From positions 186,001-250,000 of the forward strand of contig NZ_CANMEU010000004.1 in assembly GCF_947497045.1 (NCBI RefSeq): DNA of 64,000 nt. The letters are read 5' to 3'. The DNA comes from an uncultured Tateyamaria sp. GTDB taxonomy: Bacteria > Pseudomonadota > Alphaproteobacteria > Rhodobacterales > Rhodobacteraceae. Numbering within the stretch: position 1 is the stretch's first letter; the number at the start of each line of letters is the position of its first letter. Of this stretch, positions 1 to 8,111 are shown in pieces. A program made the translations under genes and the position numbers. The notes under the pieces were generated by a model. The model saw only the letters and a program-made list of their open reading frames with translations, was not told the origin of the DNA and ran no database searches.

Positions 1-823
1 AATCAACCACGGGCGTGACAGTACCATCACCGGGAAAGCTTGCGCCCTCATAGGTGACCGACCATGTCCCGTCAGTTGCAATAGTTGTGGTTTGAACGGA
101 ACCGCCCGCGTTTACCGAAACGGTATCGCCCGGTTCGCCCGTGCCGGACACCACAAAGGTGTGGGTCGTTGTGTCATCGCCACCGATATTGGTGGATGTG
201 CCGACATTATCGACCGTAGGTGTTGCCGGATCCGGGTCGGATGTGCCGCCGGTTGTGGTCGTGTCGTCGCCATCATCGCCACCACCACCACCACCACCGC
301 CGCCAAGGACCGCAGCACCGCCCAAAACGGCCGCGCCCGCCGCCGCAGCGCCACCGCCACCCAACAGGCCCGCGCCCAACAGACCCGCACCAAGCATGGA
401 TACGTCATCGTCCTGATCGGCATATACGCCTGCGTCTGCAATCTCGGTTCGACCCAGATAGATCAGGTCATCGGACGGGCTCCACTTGCCCCACTGCTCG
501 GTCGGGCCGAATTGGGCAATCAATTCCCCGTCGGTGGTTTCGACGAAAGCCACCTCGTTCAGATAGCCATCCGCCGAAATAAACAGGCGGTTCGTCTCGC
601 CAATATCGTTAAAGTAGTTTTCGAGGGTGATCTGGCGTCCATCCACCAGAGTGATCAAGAGATCCTCACCAACCCGCTGTTGGGAGATCATATCGATCTG
701 TCGAAGATTTAGGGAAACTTCCTGTCCGCTTGTCAGCGCAACCGTCGTATTTCCGTCTTGTGGAACAACCCCACGCTGCAACGCGCCCGCACCATCGCGA
801 ACGACGAAATCAATCGCCTTCAT
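1..823 (-). CDS. BapA-like giant adhesin, N-terminal part (partial)
   Basis: The reading frame opens at an ATG and runs through the left window edge without a stop, so only about the first 274 residues are visible. The first 75 residues (start MKAIDFVVRDGAGALQRG) look like the prefix domain of BapA-type biofilm adhesins of alphaproteobacteria. A hydrophobic Gly/Ala/Leu-rich stretch follows around residues 145-185, ending in a run of nine glycines. Next comes an Asp/Thr/Pro linker, and from about residue 210 the first Ig-like repeat (THTFVVSGTGEPGDTVSV). Such proteins are usually thousands of residues long, leave the cell by a type I secretion system and act at the surface in attachment. The secretion signal and export genes would lie outside the window. 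The family call is from sequence character only; the partial state is caused by the window, not by a visible mutation. Confidence 0.8.
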   Translation of the reverse strand, partial: MKAIDFVVRDGAGALQRGVVPQDGNTTVALTSGQEVSLNLRQIDMISQQRVGEDLLITLVDGRQITLENYFNDIGETNRLFISADGYLNEVAFVETTDGELIAQFGPTEQWGKWSPSDDLIYLGRTEIADAGVYADQDDDVSMLGAGLLGAGLLGGGGAAAAGAAVLGGAAVLGGGGGGGGGDDGDDTTTTGGTSDPDPATPTVDNVGTSTNIGGDDTTTHTFVVSGTGEPGDTVSVNAGGSVQTTTIATDGTWSVTYEGASFPGDGTVTPVVD

Positions 824-928
824 AACACCACCACTCTCGCCTCTGGCCGCATTTTTGCGGTCCAATAATCTAGATGCCGCTGACGTTGGATCGCCGTGCT
901 GACATTCACTTATCTGGCCAGTGATAAG

Positions 929-942
929 CGAATCATGATTCG
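929..942. promoter_or_regulatory. 14-bp perfect palindrome in divergent intergenic region
   Basis: CGAATCATGATTCG is a perfect palindrome lying between the divergent adhesin and glycerate kinase genes. Just before it, CTTATC and GATAAG at 909-928 form a second inverted repeat with an 8-nt gap. This is a plausible regulator site for one or both genes, but I do not recognise the binding protein. Confidence 0.35.
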
Positions 943-1045
943 ACGGCTAGAGTCTTTTTCGCAAACAACCTTAATTTACCGTAATTACTAAGAGAAATTG
1001 TGGCGATTCGGACTCAGTCAGGCGAATACGCGGGAAGGACGTGCG

Positions 1046-2155
1046 ATGAAAACTGTGGAAGAATTGGTGGCGCTTTGGCAAATTGGGGTCGATGCGGTGC
1101 GCGGGGACGCGGCTGTGGCGCGCGTTCTGGCCCAAGGGCACATTACCAAACCTGACCGTATTGTCGCCGTTGGCAAGGCGGCGGCGGCCATGGCTGCACC
1201 AGCCGCGACCGCATGGCCTGATGTGCCTTGCCTGATCATCACCAAATACGGGCACGCCGCCCATGCCCCCGCCCATGCCGAGGTGATCGAGGCCGCGCAC
1301 CCGGTCCCGGATGCTGCATCCCTGGCCGCGGGTCAAGCGTTGCAAGTCGCAATAAGGGCCTGTCCGGCGAGGTCTGAGGTATTGATGCTCGTCTCAGGCG
1401 GGGCCTCATCGCTGGTCGAAGTGCCAACCGACGCTCAAAACCTCGAAACCTTGATGGCCAGCACCCAAGACCTGCTCGCTTCGGGTGCCCAGATCGGGCA
1501 GATGAACGCGCATCGCACCGCACAATCCCAGATCAAGGGCGGCAAGTTGCTGGCCGGATTTCAAGGGGCACGGGTCACCACGCTGGCCCTGTCGGATGTT
1601 GAAGGTGACGCGCTGATGACCATCGGATCCGGCATCGGGGCCGCCCCGCCGAACCCTGCTTTTGCGTTCCACTCCGAGGTTATCGCCAGCAACGCCATCG
1701 CGCGCAGTGCCATCGCCGCCGCAAGCCCGCTGCCCGTTCAAAACAACAGTGAGGCGCTCTATGATGATGTGGTTGCGTTGGCTCCGCGCCTTGCGGCGAC
1801 GCTGACCTCAGGACCTGCGGGGTTGCATATCTATGGAGGAGAGCCGGTTGTTCAGTTGCCAGCTGCCCCCGGTACGGGCGGGCGCAACATGGCGCTGGCC
1901 CTTGGCCTTGCCCGCGAGATTGCCGGGCGCGACGATATCCGCATTCTGGTGGCAGGGACGGACGGGACGGACGGGCCCACGGATGCGGCAGGCGCTTGCG
2001 TTGACGGCACCACCTGGGATGACAGTGGCGCAGACGCACTGGCCCGCGCGGATGCCTATCCATGGCTGGAGGCGCGCGACGCATTGGTCAAGACTGGCCC
2101 TACGGGCACCAATGTGATGGACCTGCTGATTGCGCATAAGGATGCGGCTCGGTGA
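1046..2155 (+). CDS. Glycerate kinase, DUF4147/MOFRL (GckA/TtuD) type
   Basis: The 369-residue protein matches the GckA/TtuD family that phosphorylates D-glycerate with ATP, giving 2-phosphoglycerate, in the cytoplasm. Visible family signatures are AVGKAAAAMA with Lys44, HPVPDA near residue 85, LVSGGASSL near residue 115, the central segment LALSDVEGD and a C-terminal MOFRL-like GTDGTDGPTDAAG. It is somewhat shorter than typical members (about 400-430 aa). An upstream in-frame ATG at 998 is possible, but the chosen start has a GGAAGGA ribosome site six bases upstream. A CocE-type hydrolase and a peptide-type ABC operon follow on the same strand, so glycerate may be a breakdown product of the substrate handled there; that link is inference. 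Confidence 0.87.
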   Translation: MKTVEELVALWQIGVDAVRGDAAVARVLAQGHITKPDRIVAVGKAAAAMAAPAATAWPDVPCLIITKYGHAAHAPAHAEVIEAAHPVPDAASLAAGQALQVAIRACPARSEVLMLVSGGASSLVEVPTDAQNLETLMASTQDLLASGAQIGQMNAHRTAQSQIKGGKLLAGFQGARVTTLALSDVEGDALMTIGSGIGAAPPNPAFAFHSEVIASNAIARSAIAAASPLPVQNNSEALYDDVVALAPRLAATLTSGPAGLHIYGGEPVVQLPAAPGTGGRNMALALGLAREIAGRDDIRILVAGTDGTDGPTDAAGACVDGTTWDDSGADALARADAYPWLEARDALVKTGPTGTNVMDLLIAHKDAAR

Positions 2156-2206
2156 CTTAACCTGCTTCGCTTGACAGGTTCATCTTCGCGCGCAACCGTC
2201 GAGCAC

Positions 2207-4192
2207 ATGAAAAATACCCTACGCGATATTGAAGAAACCCCTGATCTTGGAATTACGCTCTCGGACGGGACGCGCCTGTCCGCCCGCGTATGGTGCCCCG
2301 TGGACGCATCAGACGATCCGGTCCCGGTGATCCTTGAATACCTGCCCTATCGCAAACGCGACGGGACCTGCGCGCGTGATGCGCTGACCCACCCCTATTT
2401 CGCGCAGCGCGGCTATGCCTGCCTCCGCGTGGACATCCGGGGCAACGGTGACAGCCATGGGTTGATGCGCGATGAGTATACGCAGCAGGAACTGGATGAT
2501 GCGGTCGAGGTGATCCAGTGGGCCGCTGCCCAGCCCTGGTGCAATGGGCGCGTGGGGATGATGGGCATCAGTTGGGGCGGATTTAACGCCCTACAGGTGG
2601 CGGCCATGTCCCCTGCCCCCCTCAAGGCGATCATCACCCTCTGTTCGACCGTGGACCGCTTTGCCGATGACATCCATTACAAGGGCGGCTGCCTGCTGAA
2701 CGAAAACCTTGGCTGGGGCGCGACGATGTGGAGCTATTCGTCGCGCGCGCCCGATCCGGCCCTGCGCCCGGACTGGCGCGAGATGTGGCTGGACCGGCTG
2801 GAGAACGAACCCTTTCTGCCCGGCGCATGGCTGCGTCACCAATGCCGCGATGCCTATTGGGCCCATGGATCGGTGATTGATCACTATGACAATATTTCGG
2901 CCAAGGTGCTGGCCGTCGGCGGATGGGGTGATGCCTATAAGAACGCGGTGCCGCAACTGGTGGACGCCTTGCCCGATGCCAAGGGGATCATCGGCCCCTG
3001 GGTTCACAAATATCCCCACTTTGCGGTGCCCGAGCCGCGCATCGGGTTCCTGCAAGAGGCCCTGCGCTGGTGGGATCGGTGGTTGAAGGACATCCCCACC
3101 GGGGTCGAGAAAGACCCGGATTTGCGTGCCTACATCATGGACGGGGTACGCCCGGCGACGTGGTACACGGATCGCCCCGGTACTTGGGTCGGCCAGAGGC
3201 GCGGCAACGTGCATCCCGGCCCGATATCGCAAAGCTGGTGGTTGGGCGACGGCACCCTTGTGAACAAAGAGACATGCACGGATACCGCTGTGTCCTCTCC
3301 GGCGGATGCGGGGACACAGGGGGGCGAATACTGCGCGATCTGGCTGGGCCCGGAGATGCCCGGTGACCAGCGGCGCGACGATGCGCTTTCGGCCTGTTGG
3401 ACAAGCGCGCCACTGGAGAAGGACACGGCGATCCTTGGCGCACCACAGGTGCGCCTTACGTTGTCAACCGACCAACCCACCGCCCAAATCGCGGCGCGGC
3501 TGAACCACGTACACCCGGACGGCGCCAGCACGCGGATTACCTATGGTGTGCTCAACCTGACCCATCGCAACAGTGCCGCAGCGCCCGCACCGATGGAGCC
3601 GGGCCAAAAGGTCGAGGTAACCCTGAACCTTGACCATATCGGCTATAACGTGCCTGCGGGACACCGCTTGCGCATCGCCATCAGCACCGCCTATTGGCCT
3701 CTGATCTGGCCTGCACCCAGACCCGCCATCTTGCACATCACAAGCGGCCGCGTTGACCTGCCCGCCCCAAGCGGTGCCACCGATTGCCCGGCCTTTGCCC
3801 CACCCGACGCGGCGCAGCCATGGCGCACCGAAACCCTGCGCGAAGAGGCCCACAGCCGCGTGACCCAGACCGACCTTGTGACCGGCGTTACAAGTCTGTT
3901 GATCGAGGATGATTTCGGCAAGGTCCGCGATCTGGAGCACGGGTTGATCAACGGCTCGGTGGCGCGCGAACGGTGGGACATTCACCCCGACGACCCCCTT
4001 TCGGCGCGCGGCACCTGCCATTGGACGGACGAAATGCAACGGGGTGACATCGTTCTGCGCACCGAGGCCAAGTGCGAAATGTGGTCGGACTTGACCCATT
4101 TCCATCTGCGCGCCGACATTGAAGCCTTTGAAAACAACGAGCGTGTATTTGAACGCAGCCTCGAAGACCAAATTCGCCGCGACCAAATCTAG
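2207..4192 (+). CDS. CocE/NonD family alpha/beta hydrolase (X-Pro dipeptidyl-peptidase-like)
   Basis: This 661-residue protein belongs to the CocE/NonD hydrolases, serine esterases or peptidases related to cocaine esterase, glutaryl-7-ACA acylase and X-prolyl dipeptidyl-peptidase. The catalytic domain comes first: nucleophile Ser122 in GISWGG, a likely acid Asp242 in GGWGDAY and His267 in GPWVHKYPH. A C-terminal jelly-roll domain follows from about residue 400. No signal peptide is visible, so it should act in the cytoplasm on an imported ester or amide. An alternative TTG start lies 36 bases upstream; ATG is preferred, although its ribosome site is weak. It sits between glycerate kinase and a peptide-type ABC transporter, which suggests hydrolysis of the imported compound. 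The actual substrate cannot be read from sequence. Confidence 0.85.
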   Translation: MKNTLRDIEETPDLGITLSDGTRLSARVWCPVDASDDPVPVILEYLPYRKRDGTCARDALTHPYFAQRGYACLRVDIRGNGDSHGLMRDEYTQQELDDAVEVIQWAAAQPWCNGRVGMMGISWGGFNALQVAAMSPAPLKAIITLCSTVDRFADDIHYKGGCLLNENLGWGATMWSYSSRAPDPALRPDWREMWLDRLENEPFLPGAWLRHQCRDAYWAHGSVIDHYDNISAKVLAVGGWGDAYKNAVPQLVDALPDAKGIIGPWVHKYPHFAVPEPRIGFLQEALRWWDRWLKDIPTGVEKDPDLRAYIMDGVRPATWYTDRPGTWVGQRRGNVHPGPISQSWWLGDGTLVNKETCTDTAVSSPADAGTQGGEYCAIWLGPEMPGDQRRDDALSACWTSAPLEKDTAILGAPQVRLTLSTDQPTAQIAARLNHVHPDGASTRITYGVLNLTHRNSAAAPAPMEPGQKVEVTLNLDHIGYNVPAGHRLRIAISTAYWPLIWPAPRPAILHITSGRVDLPAPSGATDCPAFAPPDAAQPWRTETLREEAHSRVTQTDLVTGVTSLLIEDDFGKVRDLEHGLINGSVARERWDIHPDDPLSARGTCHWTDEMQRGDIVLRTEAKCEMWSDLTHFHLRADIEAFENNERVFERSLEDQIRRDQI

Positions 4193-4256
4193 CGAGCGCA
4201 GGAAGCGATCGTGAACACTGCGCCTCCTTTAGCCCTTGCGACCTTGGCTCAAATGC

Positions 4257-4284
4257 TTAACGTCGCAGCATAATCACTTATAAT
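4257..4284 (+). promoter_or_regulatory. Candidate sigma-70-like promoter for the ABC operon
   Basis: A perfect TATAAT lies at 4279-4284 with TTAACG (four of six matches to the -35 consensus) at 4257-4262, 16 bases apart. It lies 38 bases before the start codon of the binding-protein gene, in a gap of about 130 bases after the hydrolase gene. Confidence 0.4.
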
Positions 4285-4321
4285 CTGCGCAAAGATGCAG
4301 GAATCCAACCGGGAGACGACA

Positions 4322-5914
4322 ATGTTACATGACCTGAAACACCTGTCCGCACGCGTGGCGGCAGGCACACTGACACGCCGCGAATTTATGACCAAGGCTG
4401 CCGCATTGGGCGTGACGGCTGCGGTCGCAACCTCCATGCTGGCGCAAGTTGCACAGGCGGCGCCTGTCGCGGGTGGGACGTTCAAGATGGGCGTGCAGGG
4501 TGGTGAATCCACCAACACCCAAGACCCCGCTGCCTGGGCCTCGGACGTACCAATCGCGGGAGGGTTCCTGTGGGGCGAAGCGCTCGTAGAACTCAACGCG
4601 GATGGTAGTCTCAAGGGCCAGGTTGCCGAAAGCTGGGAAGGCTCGGACGATGCGACGGTCTGGCGCTTCAAGGTCCGTCAGGGGATCAAATTCTCCAACG
4701 GCGCAGATGTCACAGCCGACGACGTCATGCAGACCATGGCGCGCCACTCGAACGAAGACTCCAAGTCCGGCGCTTTGGGCATCGTGCAGGGTATCAAATC
4801 CATGCGCACCGATGGTGACGTGTTCGAAGTGACCCTTGATGTGGGCAACGCTGACCTGCCCTATCTGATGGCAGACTACCACTTGATGATCCAGCCCAAT
4901 GGCGGCTTTGATGACCCGGCTGCGGCCATCGGCACCGGCCCCTACACGCTCGAAAGCGATGAGCCCGGCGTGCGCATGGTCTTCAAGCGTCGCCCGGACT
5001 ACTGGGAAGGTGATCAAACCGTTGTGGCGCACTACGACACCATCGAGGTTATCGTTCTGAACGACGCCACAGCGCGCACCGCCGCCCTGCAATCGGGTCA
5101 GGTGGATGCGATCAGCCGGGTTGAACCCAAGATCGCCAAGCTGCTGGACCGCGCGCCGACGCTGAACGTGTTGTCGACCCAAGGCCGTGGCCACTATGTG
5201 TTCATCGCCCATGTTGACACAGCACCGTTCGACAACCTCGAACTGCGCCTTGCCCTCAAGCATGCGCTGAACCGTCAGGAAATGGTCGACAAGATCCTGC
5301 AAGGCTATGGCTCGATCGGAAACGATATTCCGATCAATGCAGCATATCCGTTTTTCGATGAAACGATCCCACAGCGTGAATTCGATCTGGAAAAAGCGGC
5401 CGAGCATTACAAGAAGTCCGGCCACGATGGGTCGCCCATCATCCTGCGGACCGCCAATGGTGCGTTTCCAGGCGCGGTTGACGCTGCATCCTTGTACCAG
5501 CAATCGTGCCAAGCGGCTGGTATTCCACTGGAAATCAAGCGTGAACCAGATGACGGATACTGGTCGGAAGTGTGGAACGTTCAACCATTCTGCTGTTCCT
5601 ACTGGAGCGGACGACCGGTGCAGGATCAGATGTATACCACGGCATATCTGTCCACTGCCGACTGGAATGACACCCGCTGGAAGCGTCCTGAGTTTGACGA
5701 GATGCTGCTGGAAGCGCGTGCCGAGATCGACGAGGGCAAGCGTAAGGAAATCTATTCCCAGATGGGTCGCCTGTTGAACGAAGAGGGCGGCCTGATGGTC
5801 CCGATGTTCAACGACTTCGTGGATGCGGTTTCAGACAAAGTGCAAGGCTGGGAAGCAAACCCCAACGGCGCTCTGATGTACTGGAAGGTCGGCAAGTACA
5901 CTTGGAAAGCGTAA
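4322..5914 (+). CDS. ABC transporter substrate-binding protein, peptide/SBP_bac_5 type
   Basis: The 530-residue periplasmic binding protein is of the DppA/OppA class. It carries a Tat signal: LTRREF with the twin Arg at residues 19-20, a hydrophobic stretch, and an AQAA cleavage site near residue 46. The mature part starts GGTFKMGVQGGESTNTQDPA and contains the usual SBP_bac_5 phrases VAESWE, WRFKVRQGIKFSNG and IGTGPYTL. GGGAG seven bases upstream supports the ATG chosen over an ATG 27 bases earlier. It heads the four-gene transporter set downstream and is separated from the first permease by a gap with a strong hairpin. Related proteins carry peptides, opines or other charged organics, so substrate is open. 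The companion CocE hydrolase and phosphatase-fold enzyme hint at an ester- or phosphate-containing ligand. Confidence 0.9.
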   Translation: MLHDLKHLSARVAAGTLTRREFMTKAAALGVTAAVATSMLAQVAQAAPVAGGTFKMGVQGGESTNTQDPAAWASDVPIAGGFLWGEALVELNADGSLKGQVAESWEGSDDATVWRFKVRQGIKFSNGADVTADDVMQTMARHSNEDSKSGALGIVQGIKSMRTDGDVFEVTLDVGNADLPYLMADYHLMIQPNGGFDDPAAAIGTGPYTLESDEPGVRMVFKRRPDYWEGDQTVVAHYDTIEVIVLNDATARTAALQSGQVDAISRVEPKIAKLLDRAPTLNVLSTQGRGHYVFIAHVDTAPFDNLELRLALKHALNRQEMVDKILQGYGSIGNDIPINAAYPFFDETIPQREFDLEKAAEHYKKSGHDGSPIILRTANGAFPGAVDAASLYQQSCQAAGIPLEIKREPDDGYWSEVWNVQPFCCSYWSGRPVQDQMYTTAYLSTADWNDTRWKRPEFDEMLLEARAEIDEGKRKEIYSQMGRLLNEEGGLMVPMFNDFVDAVSDKVQGWEANPNGALMYWKVGKYTWKA

Positions 5915-5943
5915 AGCAGTCCAGTGTTCGCTTTCAATAATCC

Positions 5944-5972
5944 CGTTGCCCGGCAGACATCGCCGGGCAACG
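5944..5972 (+). terminator. Intercistronic hairpin after binding-protein gene
   Basis: CGTTGCCCGGC and GCCGGGCAACG pair perfectly over 11 bp with a 7-nt loop, 30 bases after the binding-protein stop. No long T-run follows, so it may act as an attenuator or an mRNA-stabilising stem rather than a full terminator. The rest of the roughly 250-base gap to the permease gene shows no convincing gene. Confidence 0.6.
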
Positions 5973-6162
5973 TCCGCCCCTCGGGGCCCGTTGCTGACCT
6001 GATCCACAGCGCCGCATCCCGATTGCCGCGGTCCACGTGTTTGGTCCACATCCCCCAAACGTTTGATATCCTTGTGCCTGCGCCCACGCGGCACCCCGCC
6101 TGTTCATTCATCGCCCCGGCCCCGTTGCGGCCATCCCTAACGACGGAGGCGCGCGCGCCCTC

Positions 6163-7119
6163 ATGCATCCAGTTGTAACATTGGTCGCCCAACGCCTTGG
6201 GCTTGGCCTGATCCTGCTGTTCGCAGCCTCCGCCTTGATCTTTGGCTTGACCGAAATACTGCCCGGTGACGCGGCACAGGCCATTTTGGGACAGACCGCA
6301 ACCCCAGAAAACCTCGCCAACCTGCGGGCAGAAATGGGCCTCGACCGGCCTGCCTTCACCCGCTACTTCGAGTGGCTGGGGGGGATCATGACAGGTGATC
6401 TGGGCAATGCGCTGACCAACAAACTGCCCATTGCGGATCAAATTTCGCGCCGGATGTCGGCCACGCTGTTCCTTGCGTTCTGGGCCGCCATCATCTCGGT
6501 CCCGCTGGCGATCCTGCTGGGCCTGATCGCGGTGCGTTATCAAAACCGGTGGCCGGACAAGCTGATCTCTGGGGTGACCCTCGCCTCAATCTCGCTACCC
6601 GAGTTCATGATTGCCTACATTCTGGTGTTCTTCTTTGCGGTCAAACTGTTCTGGGCCCCGTCCTTTGCATCCGTTTCGCCGGGAATGCCGCTGCTGGAAC
6701 AACTCCACGCGATCTCGCTGCCGGTTGCGGTGCTGACCATGGTGGTGTTGGCACATATGATGCGGATGACGCGCGCGGCCATTCTGAATGTGATGCAGTC
6801 AGCCTATATTGAAACGGCTGAACTCAAGGGGTTGACGACCTTTACCGTCATCCGCAAGCACGCATTCCCAAACGCCATCGCCCCCATCGTGAACGTGGTG
6901 ATGATCAACCTTGCCTATCTGGTGGTGGGCGTCGTCGTGGTCGAAGTCGTGTTCGCCTATCCGGGTATGGGCCAATATCTGGTGGATGCGGTGGTCAAAC
7001 GCGATGTGCCCGTGGTGCTGGCCTGCGGGGTGATCTTTGCCGCCGTCTACATCATCCTCAATATTGTGGCGGATGTAGTGTCCATTCTCGCCAATCCGCG
7101 CCTGAGGCATCCAAAATGA
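6163..7119 (+). CDS. ABC transporter permease, DppB/OppB type
   Basis: This 318-residue inner-membrane protein has six hydrophobic segments. The N-terminal signature MHPVVTLVAQRLGLGLILLF is typical of DppB/OppB permeases, followed by the conserved TEILPGDAA. The cytoplasmic EAA loop appears as YIETAELKGLTTFTVIRKHAFPNAI, which contacts the ATPase. A GGAGG lies about 12 bases before the start. It pairs with the second permease gene downstream to form the membrane channel for the substrate delivered by the upstream binding protein. Confidence 0.9.
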   Translation: MHPVVTLVAQRLGLGLILLFAASALIFGLTEILPGDAAQAILGQTATPENLANLRAEMGLDRPAFTRYFEWLGGIMTGDLGNALTNKLPIADQISRRMSATLFLAFWAAIISVPLAILLGLIAVRYQNRWPDKLISGVTLASISLPEFMIAYILVFFFAVKLFWAPSFASVSPGMPLLEQLHAISLPVAVLTMVVLAHMMRMTRAAILNVMQSAYIETAELKGLTTFTVIRKHAFPNAIAPIVNVVMINLAYLVVGVVVVEVVFAYPGMGQYLVDAVVKRDVPVVLACGVIFAAVYIILNIVADVVSILANPRLRHPK

Positions 7120-7154
7120 ATTTTTCACCGAGAAAATTTATCTCGTGCGACCAA

Positions 7155-7177
7155 GCGTCTTTGCAAAGCAAAGGCGC
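7155..7177. repeat. Hairpin between the two permease genes
   Basis: GCGTCTTTGC and GCAAAGGCGC form a 10-bp stem with one G-U pair and a 3-nt AAA loop. It lies in the 124-base gap between the permease genes and looks like a small extragenic stem-loop repeat; no T-run follows. Confidence 0.45.
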
Positions 7178-7243
7178 AGGGAGACATCCATTCGCCATTC
7201 CGGGTGCAACAATGACCTGCCCGACACTGAGAGACCAAAACCA

Positions 7244-8062
7244 ATGCTAAAGAACATCCCCCTCTCAGCCGCGATCGGCCTGATCATCACCGGCACCTAC
7301 TTTCTGGCGGCCATCTTTGCGGGCGTCATCGCGCCCTACGGCATGGCCGAAACCGTCGGCGATGTGTGGGAGCCGTCCTCGGCCGCGCACTGGCTTGGCA
7401 CCGACCAGATCGGGCGCGATCTGCTCACCCGCATGATCTATGGCGGGCAAACCACGATCTTTATCGCCACCGCCGCCACAATCCTCAGCTTCACCACCGG
7501 CTCTGTCCTTGGCTTTATCGCCGCCGTTTCGGGGGGATGGGTCGACCAGTTGATGAGCCGGCTTGTCGATCTGTTCATGTCGATCCCGTCCCTGATCCTC
7601 GCGCTCGTGATCCTGTCTTCGATCGAGGCGACAGTGGTGACGCTGATCGTGATCATGGGGCTGCTGGACAGCACGCGGGTGTACCGACTGGCGCGCGCGG
7701 TGGCCGTGGACATCACGGTCATGGACTATGTCGAGGCGGCGCGACTGCGCGGCGAAAAACTGAAATGGATCATCTTTCGGGAAATTCTGCCCAACGCACT
7801 GTCGCCATTGGTGGCCGAAATGGGCCTGCGCTTCATCTTCATGGTGCTGTTCATCTCGACGCTGTCCTTTCTCGGGATCGGAGTGCAGCCGCCTCTGGCC
7901 GACTGGGGCGGGATCGTGAAAGAGAACAAGGAGGGGATCAACTTCGGCATCGGTGCCGCCCTTTATCCGGCGGTCGCCATTGCGACCCTGTCGATCAGCG
8001 TGAACTTGATTGCAGACTGGATCCTGACACGCACCACCTCGCTGAAAGGGGGCCGCGGATGA
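7244..8062 (+). CDS. ABC transporter permease, DppC/OppC type
   Basis: The 272-residue inner-membrane permease is the partner of the DppB-type protein upstream. Family marks include APYGMAE and HWLGTDQIGRDLLTRMIYGGQTT after the first membrane segment, and the EAA loop YVEAARLRGEKLKWIIFREILPN. The ATG chosen (MLKNIPLS) has GAGAG about ten bases upstream. A GTG 99 bases earlier would add a hydrophilic leader that includes the preceding hairpin and is unlikely. It is followed 49 bases later by the double ATPase gene, consistent with a single transcript. Confidence 0.89.
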   Translation: MLKNIPLSAAIGLIITGTYFLAAIFAGVIAPYGMAETVGDVWEPSSAAHWLGTDQIGRDLLTRMIYGGQTTIFIATAATILSFTTGSVLGFIAAVSGGWVDQLMSRLVDLFMSIPSLILALVILSSIEATVVTLIVIMGLLDSTRVYRLARAVAVDITVMDYVEAARLRGEKLKWIIFREILPNALSPLVAEMGLRFIFMVLFISTLSFLGIGVQPPLADWGGIVKENKEGINFGIGAALYPAVAIATLSISVNLIADWILTRTTSLKGGRG

Positions 8063-8111
8063 TCTTCATTGTTCCTAAAATGCTCAAAATTTACCTGACG
8101 GAGACCTCACA

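Noticed and set aside
281-300. Trinucleotide run that looks like a microsatellite
   Set aside because: It is in frame within the adhesin gene and encodes its polyglycine linker, so it is a coding feature; possible slippage is noted in findings.
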